This document shows, in pieces, positions 19,240 through 28,322 of a stretch of 54,369 nucleotides of DNA (position 1 is its first letter; each line of letters begins with the position of its first letter). The notes under the pieces are model-generated. The model was not told the origin of the DNA. It saw nothing but the letters and a program-made list of their open reading frames with translations, and made no database searches. The DNA comes from Campylobacterales bacterium (GTDB lineage Bacteria > Campylobacterota > Campylobacteria > Campylobacterales > Sulfurospirillaceae). The position numbers and the translations under genes are program-made. The DNA lies in contig JAFGFU010000030.1 in NCBI GenBank assembly GCA_016930915.1, positions 1 through 54,369 of the forward strand, in the 5' to 3' direction.

Positions 19240-22047
19240 TTAAAGATTCACATCAATCATAGGGGCTGGTTTACTAAATAAATACCCTTGAGAGAAGTTT
19301 ACATGTAAAGATTCCAGCAGCGCTTGAACTTTGGGATTATCCACAAACTCAGCAACAACTTCATACCCCATTTTATGGGCAAAAGAGACCATGGTATCGA
19401 CCATCATAAAATTGACATCATTGCTATTAATATCTCGAATTAATGAGCCATCTATCTTTAAGAAATCAACATCAAGCTTAACCAGATACGAAAAATTAGA
19501 GTAGCCTGTTCCAAAATCATCGATGGCAATGCGACACCCTAATTTTTTTGCCTCATGAATAAAATGAGCAATCTCATGAAAATTTTCAATACCTTCAGAT
19601 TCGACAATTTCTAAAATGACCCTATGCCCACATTGAAAATTTTTAATGTGCTCAAACAAAGACTCTTTCACAGAAGAAGAGAGAATATCACCTTTGGTGA
19701 GATTAATTGAAAAATCAAACGGCAAATCTTTAAAATAAGCAAACACCTTTTGAATCATAATCTTGGTCAGTTTTTCATACAACCTCGTTTTTTTCGCCTG
19801 CTCTAAAAAATGATAAGGACTTAAATAACTTCCATCCTCTTCTTGTAAACGCATCAGCACTTCGTACTTGGTAATTTGATGCAGCGTATTGTCATAAATG
19901 CCTTGAAAAAAAGGCACAATACGGTCATTTTCAATGGCATATTTTATCTTTTGAATAATATGCAAATTGTGTTTGGTTTTTTGTTTTAATCCCTCGTCTT
20001 CATCATGGTAAAAGAGTATCAGTTTATTCTCTTTTTTTGCTTCTTTTAGCGCAATATGCGAACGCATGTACACTTTTGCATCATTGCCCTCAGCCACACC
20101 CACATTGAGCCTTAGCACAGCATCATACCCGTGAATGGTGAAAACTTTTTTCTCTAACTCTTTCATACTTTTAGTAATAAACGTCTCTATGCCATCGTTT
20201 TCAAAATCTTTTCCACATAAAAGAATGGCAAACTCATCCCCATTAATACGAAACACAACATCGCTGTAATTATAAAAACTCGTCATTAAAAAATGAGCCA
20301 CCCTTTTTAAGAGCTCATCACCCACATCATAGCCCAAATAGTCATTAATCTCTGAAAATCCAACCAAATTAATCAAAACCAATAATTTAGGCTGATGGTC
20401 TAAATTTAAACGGTAAAAAAGGGCCTCTCTGTTTCCAAAACCTGTGAGTTCATCCTTAAAATGTTTCTCAATAATTCTCTCTTTAAGCACCAACTCTGTA
20501 ATATCAAAATGCGCACAAATATACTCTAAAATCTCCCCATTTTTATCCAAAATAGGCATAATCGTATTTTGCAAATAGTGCGTTTGCCCACTTTTATTAA
20601 CACCTTTGGTGATGCCTCTCCATATCTCTTTGCGACGCACTGTCTCCCAAAGCTCATCATACAAAGAAGGGTCAGCATCACTGGGTCTAAAAATACGGTG
20701 ACTTTGACCTAAAATCTCCTCTTTTGAAAAACCAGCCATTTCACAAAAAGGCTCACTGACATACGTAATTACCTTATCAACACTTACCTTAGAAACCATG
20801 CAACAAGCATCTAATATTTTTTTATATTGATTAAGAAAATTAACATTCACATCGAGTTCATGCTGGGTTGTGTTAACTAAATGGGTCAGTGATTTGAGGG
20901 TAGAACAGTGTACCTCTGGCTTTTTAGTCACCACATGACTCACCATAAAATCAGACTCACTCAGCCCCAAAACTGTGGTGGCAAGATTAAAAAGCTGATT
21001 TTTATGCTTTGAATGAAAAAACTCCCCATAGGTAAAAAATCCAGCCGTTGGCGCAATATTTTCTAAAAGCTCACACTCATACTTTAAATGCTCTTTGAGA
21101 AAAAGTTGTCGTGAGCTACACGAATAGACAAAAAGTGCTTCTACTGGTTTTTCATCCATCTTCTTCTGAAGCAAAAGTGCTTTTTGCATAATCTCTTCAA
21201 TATTTCCAATGGCAAAACGTATCTTATCTCCTACATTAAGGTGCCCTGCATAGCGCAAAGAACCATCTGTGTTTTGAGCAATTAAAGAACGGTACACTTC
21301 GATGCCATCAGACATTTTCATAAAGGGAAATTCCATTGCATTGTAAGGAAATTTTTTCACACTATCGCTTCCTAAATAGTGCTCATAAATCGACTTTACA
21401 GGCACACCATCAATTTCGTAAAGTGTATTTTTGTGTGCTTTGGTTACTACAAACTCTTTACCCACAGGTGTCCAACCCAAAGAGTATGCACTGTTTACAT
21501 GTAAAGATTTTCCACGTAAACCAACCAATACAATACCCCGCTCTACGATTTTATTTTCATAAATAATAGACGTTTTTTGAAGTAAAAACTCATCAGCAAC
21601 ATTACCCCCTGCTAAAGGAATATGTGAAGCGTGCATATTAAATCCTTCCAAAAAGGATTCACTATCATCCTCTCCAAAAGGGTGTGAAAAAGCGATGCAT
21701 ACTTTGGTATCATCCTCTAAAAGTGCTCTCGCGGCTTTTTTTCCATTTTCAAAATTGGCATCCTCAAAATAGTAAACTTTCGCTTGAGATTTTTCAAGAT
21801 GGCAAAAACTGATTTGTATCGAATTCGAATATATCACTCCCGACGCTATCTCTCCAGCGGTACTAGCACCAATCAGTACGCTATGAGAAAAAAACGATTT
21901 TAAAAAAGAGATAATAGAAGAGAGTTGATGGTGTTCGACTTCACCACAAAAAAGTTGAATGAGTAAGTGCTCATCGCCTTTAAAAGTACTTTTAACAAAG
22001 ACTTCTAACGCCTCAAGCGTTTGATAGGTATGGTTGATTAATTTCAC
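19240..22047 (-). CDS. FIST-PAS-GGDEF-EAL c-di-GMP signalling protein
   Basis: A 935-residue cytoplasmic protein. FIST sensory domains are about residues 25-370 (SVLIGASTAGEI, AFSHPFGEDD, LAGGNVAD), PAS about 405-520 (ITYVSEPFCEMAGFSKEEI), GGDEF about 535-680 and EAL about 690-930. The cyclase motif is altered to NGDEF (VVFRINGDEFAIL), so it is probably not an active cyclase. The EAL domain keeps YEVLMRL, INLTKGD, EIVESEGI, IDDFGTGYSN, LKIDGSLI, AEFV and QGY, so phosphodiesterase activity is likely. The start is GTG 22047. The stop is 11 bases before the second psrA, so it is probably the first gene of that operon. Paralogue-like in its second half to 32601-35123. Confidence 0.87.
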   Translation of the reverse strand: MKLINHTYQTLEALEVFVKSTFKGDEHLLIQLFCGEVEHHQLSSIISFLKSFFSHSVLIGASTAGEIASGVIYSNSIQISFCHLEKSQAKVYYFEDANFENGKKAARALLEDDTKVCIAFSHPFGEDDSESFLEGFNMHASHIPLAGGNVADEFLLQKTSIIYENKIVERGIVLVGLRGKSLHVNSAYSLGWTPVGKEFVVTKAHKNTLYEIDGVPVKSIYEHYLGSDSVKKFPYNAMEFPFMKMSDGIEVYRSLIAQNTDGSLRYAGHLNVGDKIRFAIGNIEEIMQKALLLQKKMDEKPVEALFVYSCSSRQLFLKEHLKYECELLENIAPTAGFFTYGEFFHSKHKNQLFNLATTVLGLSESDFMVSHVVTKKPEVHCSTLKSLTHLVNTTQHELDVNVNFLNQYKKILDACCMVSKVSVDKVITYVSEPFCEMAGFSKEEILGQSHRIFRPSDADPSLYDELWETVRRKEIWRGITKGVNKSGQTHYLQNTIMPILDKNGEILEYICAHFDITELVLKERIIEKHFKDELTGFGNREALFYRLNLDHQPKLLVLINLVGFSEINDYLGYDVGDELLKRVAHFLMTSFYNYSDVVFRINGDEFAILLCGKDFENDGIETFITKSMKELEKKVFTIHGYDAVLRLNVGVAEGNDAKVYMRSHIALKEAKKENKLILFYHDEDEGLKQKTKHNLHIIQKIKYAIENDRIVPFFQGIYDNTLHQITKYEVLMRLQEEDGSYLSPYHFLEQAKKTRLYEKLTKIMIQKVFAYFKDLPFDFSINLTKGDILSSSVKESLFEHIKNFQCGHRVILEIVESEGIENFHEIAHFIHEAKKLGCRIAIDDFGTGYSNFSYLVKLDVDFLKIDGSLIRDINSNDVNFMMVDTMVSFAHKMGYEVVAEFVDNPKVQALLESLHVNFSQGYLFSKPAPMIDVNL

Positions 22048-22130
22048 AAAAATGCCCCAGATAGTATTTTGTAATTCCTTTAAGGCGGCGATACATGAGA
22101 AATTCTATCACAATATGACTATTTTTACCA

Positions 22131-22158
22131 ATAAAACCCCCGAAGTATGGGGGCTTTT
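22131..22158 (-). terminator. Intrinsic terminator after psrABC
   Basis: On the minus strand AGCCCCC, a seven-base loop and GGGGG followed by TTTTAT make a strong hairpin with a U tail (22153-22149 pairs with 22141-22137). It lies just after the psrC stop at 22169. It separates the first psrABC operon from the FIST-protein operon that follows. Confidence 0.8.
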
Positions 22159-22168
22159 GACTATTTTT

Positions 22169-23134
22169 TTAGCCTATGAAGGTTTGACCTGCATAGAGAA
22201 TGTAAAGTCTTAAAAAAACAACACCTACAAGTACCACCACAGAATTGAGCAAAATGTAACCTACACGGTACGCATGGTGTTTCAATGCTGTCACCGCAAT
22301 TAAAAGTGGTGTAGCAATACCAATGCCAATGACACCTACCCAAAATACATATGCCCACACACCTGTGGTTAAGGCTTGAATAGCAACGAGTGTTTTATCG
22401 CCTCCTTGAAAGTACATGCCTACAAAAAGTGCAAATAAAAGTAATAACTCCATTGGTACCACTCTTAGATCAAGCTCCAAAAGGTATTTGGCATTTTTTT
22501 GATTGACCTCTGATTTGAAAAAGAGAAGCCCAAACAAAATGGAAGCCGCAACGCCTGAAGAAAGCCCAGAGGCTAGGAACAAAATCGGCAACAATGGTGT
22601 GTTAAAAAGCGGATAACTGTACATTGCTGAGAGCAAAAAGCCTGTATAGATACCAATAATTACTGCAAACAAGAAAAGGGTTCGCTCTAACCACGCTGGA
22701 TTGTCGCCAATACTGTCAATAATGCCTTTGAAAGGTTTTAGAAGTCCTGCAAAAGGACCTGTTTCAAATAACCACGGTTTAAACTTAATCGCTGCGTAAA
22801 TAAAACTGAGCGGTGTATAGATAAAAAGCCCTAAAACACCCAATGTCATGACGGAACTAAAGTTATAATGAATCAACAATTTCCAAAAATGAAGGGGTCT
22901 TGTTAAGTCAAAAATCAATAAAAACAGACCCAAACAAATCGTCAGTGGCGCTAAGAGCGCACCTGCTTTAATCAAACCATCCCAAGGCGCTTTGTTATTG
23001 CCTTCTATCCATTTTACCATTAAAGAGGTCATAGCCGCACCCGCAGAGAGTCCTGCTAAAAAAAGATAAACCGCAATAGGCCAATGCCATATAAGTGTTG
23101 AATATTGCTCTAATGAGCCTGCGATGTGATTCAT
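22169..23134 (-). CDS. psrC: Polysulfide reductase membrane subunit PsrC (NrfD family)
   Basis: A 321-residue membrane quinol-oxidising subunit with about eight transmembrane segments. WHWPIAVYLFLAGLSAGAAM opens the protein and LYILYAGQTFIG closes it, as in NrfD/PsrC proteins. It anchors PsrAB to the outer face of the inner membrane and takes electrons from menaquinol. It overlaps psrB by four bases. A transcription terminator follows at 22131-22158, so it is the last gene of the operon. Confidence 0.92.
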   Translation of the reverse strand: MNHIAGSLEQYSTLIWHWPIAVYLFLAGLSAGAAMTSLMVKWIEGNNKAPWDGLIKAGALLAPLTICLGLFLLIFDLTRPLHFWKLLIHYNFSSVMTLGVLGLFIYTPLSFIYAAIKFKPWLFETGPFAGLLKPFKGIIDSIGDNPAWLERTLFLFAVIIGIYTGFLLSAMYSYPLFNTPLLPILFLASGLSSGVAASILFGLLFFKSEVNQKNAKYLLELDLRVVPMELLLLFALFVGMYFQGGDKTLVAIQALTTGVWAYVFWVGVIGIGIATPLLIAVTALKHHAYRVGYILLNSVVVLVGVVFLRLYILYAGQTFIG

Positions 23135-23703
23135 GATTTGATCCCTCCCTTATGGTTTGGTACGATAAACATTTTTGGATTGGTTCCAAGACGTTCTTTT
23201 TGTTGATACGTCACACGCTCTGAAAGCACGGTGTTAATCTTGCTTTGTGGATCATTAAGATCACCAAAGACTAACGCTTCTGTTGGACACACGGTCACAC
23301 ATGCAGGCTCTTCGCCTCTGCTTAAGCGTGATTCGTAACAGAAAGTACATTTGTTAGGCGCTTTGGTTACTGGGTCAACGTAACGTGCTTGATACGGACA
23401 TGCCGCCACACAGTACAAACATCCCACACACAAATCCACATCCACTAACACAATGCCATCTTCATTTTTAAACGAAGCGTGGGTTGGGCAGACATTGACA
23501 CACGGTGTATTTTCACAGTGGACACAGGATTGGCGGTGGTATTCATAACCTAGTGTACCATTGGGATATTCCTCAGGTTTAATCCATACTTGTAAACGAT
23601 AGACTGATTCTGGTAGTTGATTTTCAGACCGACACGCAACATTACAGGCTTGGCACCCAATACATAAATTGCTGTCGTGAATCATTGCATATTTTTTTGC
23701 CAT
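23131..23703 (-). CDS. psrB: Polysulfide reductase iron-sulfur subunit PsrB
   Basis: A 190-residue electron-transfer subunit with four [4Fe-4S] motifs: CIGCQACNVACRSE, CVHCENTPCVNVCP, CVGCLYCVAACPYQARY and CTFCYESR...CVTVCP. It links the molybdenum subunit PsrA to membrane PsrC. It starts 15 bases after psrA and overlaps psrC by four bases. It lacks its own signal, as expected for a partner carried through the Tat system with PsrA. Confidence 0.93.
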   Translation of the reverse strand: MAKKYAMIHDSNLCIGCQACNVACRSENQLPESVYRLQVWIKPEEYPNGTLGYEYHRQSCVHCENTPCVNVCPTHASFKNEDGIVLVDVDLCVGCLYCVAACPYQARYVDPVTKAPNKCTFCYESRLSRGEEPACVTVCPTEALVFGDLNDPQSKINTVLSERVTYQQKERLGTNPKMFIVPNHKGGIKS

Positions 23704-23718
23704 TGTTCTCTCCTCCCC

Positions 23719-26013
23719 TTACGCTTTTTTAACTTTAACGCCAGCAATATGCAGGTTCATACCGCAATTTTGCGATACATGTGGCGAATAAAGCGCATTA
23801 CTATTCACACCTTTGCCATAGGCACGTTTTAACTCTTTACTGACATGACCAAATCCAAAGTAAGCAAACACCGTATCTTCTCTGACCCCTTTGGTCACGA
23901 GGGCTTTGCCTTTTTGGCTGGAGTATTTGTTGTAAACCTCAATATTATCGCCATTTTTAATCCCTAAACGCCCTGCAGTTTTGGGGTGAATCCACACCGC
24001 AGCATCATCTAAAAGGTTATTGAGCCAAAGGTTATTTCCATTATGACCATTGGTACGAACGGCTGATTTTCCATTGATAAAATAGAGCTCATCGTTCTCT
24101 TTGTATTTGTACGGCTCATAACTCAGCGCTCCTTTTTTGGAAACCTCTTCAAGTTTAGGACTAAAGAGCTTGATTTTGTGAGGAAAATCTATCGTGCCTT
24201 CCTCATTCACATGCACCACCGCACTTGGGAATTTTTTGACAAAATTTGCGACACTTTTTTTATCTTGTAATAAAAGAGGCACACCAAAACTCTCACTACC
24301 ATTGGCTTTAAGTTTAGCAAGTAAATCAATATTATCGCCGACTTGTTGCAAACGATAATCTTCAATATCTTTGTAGGGGAAATAAGCACTTAAACCCATT
24401 TTTTCACCTAACTCTTTTGCCACACGCCAACCTGGACGTGCATCGCCTATGGGCTCAACGACTTTTTGTCGACCTACACCATAACTTGGGTTTTTACTAC
24501 CACTGGCGGTAAACTCTTCATCTCTCTCAAGGTAAGTTGTATCAGGAAGAACGACATCCGCAAACCATGCCGTGTCAGAGACTTGAATATCATGAACCAC
24601 AACCAAATCCATCGCTTGAAGTGCTTTAATGACATTTTCCATATTTGATTGTGTCATCACAGGGTTATTACGGGCAATAAACCAACCATGAATTTTATAA
24701 CCCACACCAGGAAGCTCTGTAAGTGCTGCATGCGGTATTAGGGTAACGATTCCAGCTCCTTTACTCGCTAAGAAAAACTCACTGTCTTTCTCACCGATTC
24801 TATCAATGCGAGGAACACTCACTTTTGGATAGGCAGGAATTTTTGGTTTTTTAAGTTTAGGCGCTTTGGGGTCACCCTCGCCAATAAACTGATTGTAAAA
24901 ATCCGCACTTTTACCCAAATAATATCCACCCTCTTTCTCCACCGCACCTACCAATGCGTTGACCATCATCATCGCACGGCGAAGCTCCAACTCTTGGGGG
25001 GTAAACGTTACACGGTGACCGTAGTCAAACACCGCTTTAGGAGCTGCTTTGGAAAACTCTCTGGCTAAGCGTTTAATCGTATCGGCAGGAATGTCACACT
25101 CAACCGCCATTTTTTCAGGGGTATAAGGCTCAACGGAAGCTTTTAACTCTTCAAATCCTTCACAATACTTCTCAACAAATTTTTTATCGTAAAGATTTTC
25201 ATGAATCAACGTATGAATAAACGCTAAAACAAACGCTAAATCATGCCCTGGTTTAATCGCATGCCATTCGGTTGATTTGGCTGCCATGGTTGAGAGTCTA
25301 GGCTCTAACGTGACGAGTTTTGCACCATGAGAAAGAGCGTCCATGTAGGCACGAGCATAAGAGATAACGATTCCTTCAAAAACGTTGTGACCCATGTTGA
25401 TGATGTATTTGGCTTTGGCAAAATCACGTCCAATGCTTCCATGATTGTACACATCTTTCGCCGCCATACCATACGCCAATGGACAGGTCGCCTCATGCCC
25501 AAAAAGATTGTGAGAACCATAGGCTTGAGCAAGGTTATGAAACCATGTTTTTGTCCAACCGCTACGTGCGGTAAAGGCAACGGTGTGTGCACCGTATTTT
25601 TGTTTGATTTCATCCAATTTTTTAGCAATGAAAGCGTATGCTTCGTCCCAACTGACCTCTTTCCACTTTCCTTCGCCTCGCTCACCCACACGCATAATCG
25701 GTTTTACCAAACGTTGTGGGTCATACAACTGATTAAACCCAGCACTCCCTCTTGCACACACTTTTCCACCACGGCTTTTATCCTTTGGATTTCCTCGAAT
25801 AAACATTCCTTTGCCATCTTCTACCCGTGCTTCAATGGTACAAGAACTCGTACACATTTCGCAAATGCTAGGGGTAAACTTGGTGTTGCCTTTGTACTGT
25901 TTTTTCACTTCATCCATGGCACCTAAGGTTCCAGGGATGCTCGAAAAACCAGCAACTGCAGCAGCTGTTGAAGAGAGCTTTAAGAAACCTCTTCGGCTAA
26001 GCATTTGAGTCAT
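23719..26013 (-). CDS. psrA: Polysulfide/thiosulfate reductase catalytic subunit PsrA
   Basis: A 764-residue molybdenum enzyme exported by the Tat pathway ([17 protein letters not shown]). The iron-sulfur motif is Cys51-x2-Cys54-x3-Cys58-x27-Cys86. Cys177 ([10 protein letters not shown]) is the likely molybdenum ligand. Other blocks are [34 protein letters not shown] and [13 protein letters not shown]. It reduces polysulfide or thiosulfate in the periplasm in PsrA/PhsA relatives, and sequence alone does not separate the two. It heads the psrABC operon. An 11-bp-period direct repeat at 26060-26080 lies just upstream of a -10, suggesting control by an OmpR-type regulator. Confidence 0.9.
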   Translation of the reverse strand: MTQMLSRRGFLKLSSTAAAVAGFSSIPGTLGAMDEVKKQYKGNTKFTPSICEMCTSSCTIEARVEDGKGMFIRGNPKDKSRGGKVCARGSAGFNQLYDPQRLVKPIMRVGERGEGKWKEVSWDEAYAFIAKKLDEIKQKYGAHTVAFTARSGWTKTWFHNLAQAYGSHNLFGHEATCPLAYGMAAKDVYNHGSIGRDFAKAKYIINMGHNVFEGIVISYARAYMDALSHGAKLVTLEPRLSTMAAKSTEWHAIKPGHDLAFVLAFIHTLIHENLYDKKFVEKYCEGFEELKASVEPYTPEKMAVECDIPADTIKRLAREFSKAAPKAVFDYGHRVTFTPQELELRRAMMMVNALVGAVEKEGGYYLGKSADFYNQFIGEGDPKAPKLKKPKIPAYPKVSVPRIDRIGEKDSEFFLASKGAGIVTLIPHAALTELPGVGYKIHGWFIARNNPVMTQSNMENVIKALQAMDLVVVHDIQVSDTAWFADVVLPDTTYLERDEEFTASGSKNPSYGVGRQKVVEPIGDARPGWRVAKELGEKMGLSAYFPYKDIEDYRLQQVGDNIDLLAKLKANGSESFGVPLLLQDKKSVANFVKKFPSAVVHVNEEGTIDFPHKIKLFSPKLEEVSKKGALSYEPYKYKENDELYFINGKSAVRTNGHNGNNLWLNNLLDDAAVWIHPKTAGRLGIKNGDNIEVYNKYSSQKGKALVTKGVREDTVFAYFGFGHVSKELKRAYGKGVNSNALYSPHVSQNCGMNLHIAGVKVKKA

Positions 26014-26045
26014 CTTTCATCCTTTTCATAAGATTTGATAGTGGT

Positions 26046-26080
26046 ATCTTAGGAAAGCTATGTAAATTTTATGTAAATTT
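26046..26080 (-). promoter_or_regulatory. psrABC promoter with phased direct repeat
   Basis: ATGTAAATTT occurs at 26060-26069 and 26071-26080, an exact 10-bp repeat with 11-bp period. On the minus strand this is two AAATTTACAT units. TAAGAT at 26051-26046 is a plausible -10, and the repeat covers the position where the -35 would be. This is the usual arrangement of OmpR-family activator sites. Which regulator binds is not known. Confidence 0.55.
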
Positions 26081-26160
26081 GAAAGACGAATTTTAATTTA
26101 TATTTTTTTGTTTTATTTTAAACTAAGAGGCTTTTTGTGGGATTTGAAGTAGTTTTGTGA

Positions 26161-26193
26161 CGTAAAAACATAGTAAAATTTTATGTTTTTACG
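26161..26193 (-). terminator. AT-rich hairpin after the radical SAM fusion gene
   Basis: CGTAAAAACATA (26161-26172) pairs perfectly with TATGTTTTTACG (26182-26193) around a nine-base loop, directly after the stop at 26196. The stem is weak in GC and the run of Ts is inside it, so terminator function is likely but not certain. Confidence 0.5.
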
Positions 26194-26195
26194 TT

Positions 26196-27869
26196 TTACA
26201 TGTAAGATGTTTGATGCGCTCTTTCTATCTTTTTATCGCTCCAAACCAGATACGGGTCACGGTAAGGATGGCTTACATGTAAAGAGTTTGAACCCTCCAA
26301 CACTCTGGCAATAACCCCTTTCATGTCACTTCCCACGTAGTGAACCATTTCAACCTCAAACCCTGCTAAAATCAAAGCATCATGCACGGCTTGAAAAGAC
26401 GTAGAAGCCACCAAAACACCTGTGGGTTTAAGATGCGTTTTTAAGAGCTTGATAAACTCTAAACTCACCAACGAAGCATTGGTATGCTCCACAAATGGGT
26501 CAAGAAAAATGACATCAAACTGCTCTTCTAGCTCCTGCACACCATAACGTGCTTCCTTATTGAGAAACTCGACCTTCACACCATGTTCTTCATAACGTTT
26601 ACATGTAAAAAGTGCTTCCAACATCTTTACATGTAAAGAATCTACTACAACCTTAGCACTCTGTTGAAGAAGCATTTTATCGTGTTCCATCGCCTTTACA
26701 TGTAAAGAAAAAGCAGAGCATTTTTGTGCGATTTTTATCGCTTCAAGCGTGTTGTATCCCATGCCAAAACCAATGTCCAAAAGGGCAACATCGCCTTGCA
26801 AAAGACGCTCTTTAAGATGCGAACCCTCGACAAAAAGTGTGCATGCTTGCGTGTATGCTCCAGCTTTAGGGTGATAATAATCTTTGTAACGAGCGCTGTA
26901 AAATGTTGTACTTCCATCGTTTAAAGCTATGGATTGGGGTATTTCATCACTTAAGGGAGGCTGTGCTTCTAGCAAATCGCCTTGTTTGATGCCACGATAG
27001 CGCATCGTTTGCACCACATATTCACCAAACTCTCCTTTTTCCATCTGCCACAAAGGCGCTATAAGCTCTTTTTTGGGAGTATCGGTTGCAAGGCGAATGA
27101 TGGGAATATGCGAGGGAATGATACGCAAAAGCGCCATCAAGGCTTCAGCGTATGCATACTCACTCAAAACCTGAAACGGCTCTGCCTCATACTCACGAGC
27201 CAACTGCGTCCCAGAGATAATATGCAAATGATGCAATTTAATCCCATCAATCCCAGCCTCCACTAAGCCTTTCACACTGGCTTCCCACATAGAAAAGCTC
27301 TCATTGGGCAACCCAATAATCAAATGCGCATACACCTTTAAACCCTTTACATGTAAACGCTCAATCGCTTCAAGCGAAGCGTGTGCACTATGCCCACGGT
27401 TGATGCGCTTTAAACTTGCATCGTGAAGACTCTGTACGCCAAGTTCCACCACCACATCCAAACGGGTATTAAGTTCTGCTAAATACTCTAGCGTTGCTTC
27501 ACTCAAACAATCAGGTCGTGTGCCAATGTGCAGCGCTCTGAAAGGGTAAAGACTCAAAAGCCTCTCGTACGCCTCTTTTTGTTTCAACAATGAGGCAAAC
27601 GTGCCTGTATAGGCTTGAATGTAAAGCGCAAAAGAGGTGGCTTTGTAGCGTTTTTTAGCAAATAAAATCGCCTTTTCTATCTGCTCTTCCACACTCTTAG
27701 CATCGGCAATTTGGGCGGCACGAGCACCGTGTTCTGGGCAAAAACTGCATCCACCCGTGCCATCTTTTTCACGGTTAGGACAGCCAAATTCTAAATTAAC
27801 AGGGATACTATAAAGCGCTTCGCCATAACGGCGTTTCATCGCTTCTTTATGGCTAAGATAAGGGAGCAT
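26196..27869 (-). CDS. Fusion: TIGR01212 radical SAM + MnmC-type methyltransferase
   Basis: A 557-residue two-domain protein. Residues about 1-310 are a YhcC/YtqA-type (TIGR01212) radical SAM enzyme: EFGCPNREKDGTGGCSFC gives cluster cysteines 30, 41 and 44, then YIQAYTGTFA, IGTRPDCLS, VELGVQSLHD and HLIIGLPNES. Residues about 325-540 are a SAM methyltransferase of MnmC (DUF752) type: FYSARYKDYYHPKAGA, FVEGSHLKERL, LLDIGFGMGYNTLEA, DVIFLDPF and LILAGFEVEMV. MnmC methyltransferases finish mnm5(s2)U in the wobble position of tRNA. A combined role in that modification is inferred. It overlaps the upstream YgbA-like gene by one base. It holds four exact TTTACATGTAAA copies and two near copies, the densest cluster in the window. 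Confidence 0.85.
   Translation of the reverse strand: MLPYLSHKEAMKRRYGEALYSIPVNLEFGCPNREKDGTGGCSFCPEHGARAAQIADAKSVEEQIEKAILFAKKRYKATSFALYIQAYTGTFASLLKQKEAYERLLSLYPFRALHIGTRPDCLSEATLEYLAELNTRLDVVVELGVQSLHDASLKRINRGHSAHASLEAIERLHVKGLKVYAHLIIGLPNESFSMWEASVKGLVEAGIDGIKLHHLHIISGTQLAREYEAEPFQVLSEYAYAEALMALLRIIPSHIPIIRLATDTPKKELIAPLWQMEKGEFGEYVVQTMRYRGIKQGDLLEAQPPLSDEIPQSIALNDGSTTFYSARYKDYYHPKAGAYTQACTLFVEGSHLKERLLQGDVALLDIGFGMGYNTLEAIKIAQKCSAFSLHVKAMEHDKMLLQQSAKVVVDSLHVKMLEALFTCKRYEEHGVKVEFLNKEARYGVQELEEQFDVIFLDPFVEHTNASLVSLEFIKLLKTHLKPTGVLVASTSFQAVHDALILAGFEVEMVHYVGSDMKGVIARVLEGSNSLHVSHPYRDPYLVWSDKKIERAHQTSYM
26598..26706. repeat. Cluster of three exact TTTACATGTAAA palindromes
   Basis: Exact copies at 26598-26609, 26626-26637 and 26695-26706 lie within 109 bases of one gene. 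A fourth is at 27346-27357, and near copies are at 26195 and 26272. They are read in different frames (FTCK at 26598; LHVK at 26626, 26695 and 27346), so protein sequence alone does not explain them. Confidence 0.9.
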
Positions 27870-28216
27870 TATTTGAAGAAGAGTTTGCGTATTTTGGTTA
27901 AACCTAGCTGCATGCCACTAAAGCTCATCACCTTTGACATCTTTTTCCACATCGACTTCTCATAGCAAGGATTGGGACATTTACGGCAACTGGGTTTATG
28001 CTCATGTGGACAATTTTTAAGCCTTCCATAGGCATATATGAGTAGTGTCTCACACTCTTCGCAAAGATGATAGGGCAGTTCGCACAAAGACGTTTCTTGA
28101 AAAGCAACCTCCAACACACCCTTTTTTTTGGGAACATCATGGTGTTTTTTATCGCAATGAAGTTGAATAAAACGGTGTAACGTCTGGCTATCGCTTTGAA
28201 GTTTTTCAGGAGTCAT
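27869..28216 (-). CDS. YgbA-like protein (nitrous oxide-stimulated promoter family)
   Basis: A 115-residue Cys-rich protein matching the YgbA_NO family: LCELPYHLCEECETLLIYAY, then RLKNCPHEHKPSCRKC and PNPCYE. At least eight cysteines are placed for metal or iron-sulfur binding. YgbA in enterobacteria is induced by nitric oxide under NsrR, but its biochemical job is not settled. It is the first gene of a two-gene operon with the radical SAM/methyltransferase fusion (one-base overlap). Confidence 0.85.
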   Translation of the reverse strand: MTPEKLQSDSQTLHRFIQLHCDKKHHDVPKKKGVLEVAFQETSLCELPYHLCEECETLLIYAYGRLKNCPHEHKPSCRKCPNPCYEKSMWKKMSKVMSFSGMQLGLTKIRKLFFK

Positions 28217-28264
28217 TGTTTCTCTTTTTTTGTTTTATTATAGAGAAAAAGAGTAAAGAAAACC

Positions 28265-28276
28265 TTTACATGTAAA
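28265..28276. repeat. TTTACATGTAAA copy beside the tsdA terminator
   Basis: An exact intergenic copy of the palindrome, lying two bases from the tsdA hairpin (28279-28309) and upstream of the YgbA-like gene. Confidence 0.9.
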
Positions 28277-28278
28277 GA

Positions 28279-28309
28279 ATACGGTGCCCATTTTAACCAG
28301 ACACCGTAT
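28279..28309 (-). terminator. Hairpin after tsdA
   Basis: ATACGGTG (28279-28286) pairs with CACCGTAT (28302-28309) around a 15-base loop. On the minus strand it is followed by TCTTT, 14 bases after the tsdA stop, so it is a reasonable terminator. Confidence 0.6.
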
Positions 28310-28322
28310 CGAAGTTTATCCC

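Noticed and set aside
19240-22047. Active diguanylate cyclase
   Set aside because: The cyclase motif reads NGDEF rather than GGDEF or GGEEF; only the EAL half keeps its key residues.
23719-26013. Respiratory arsenate reductase or tetrathionate reductase catalytic subunit
   Set aside because: Length (764), the PsrC-type partner and four-cluster PsrB partner fit polysulfide/thiosulfate reductases; TtrA is much longer and ArrA normally lacks this membrane partner.
26195-28276. CRISPR-like array because of repeated TTTACATGTAAA
   Set aside because: Copies are short, palindromic, irregularly spaced and within coding sequence; no spacer pattern or cas gene is present.
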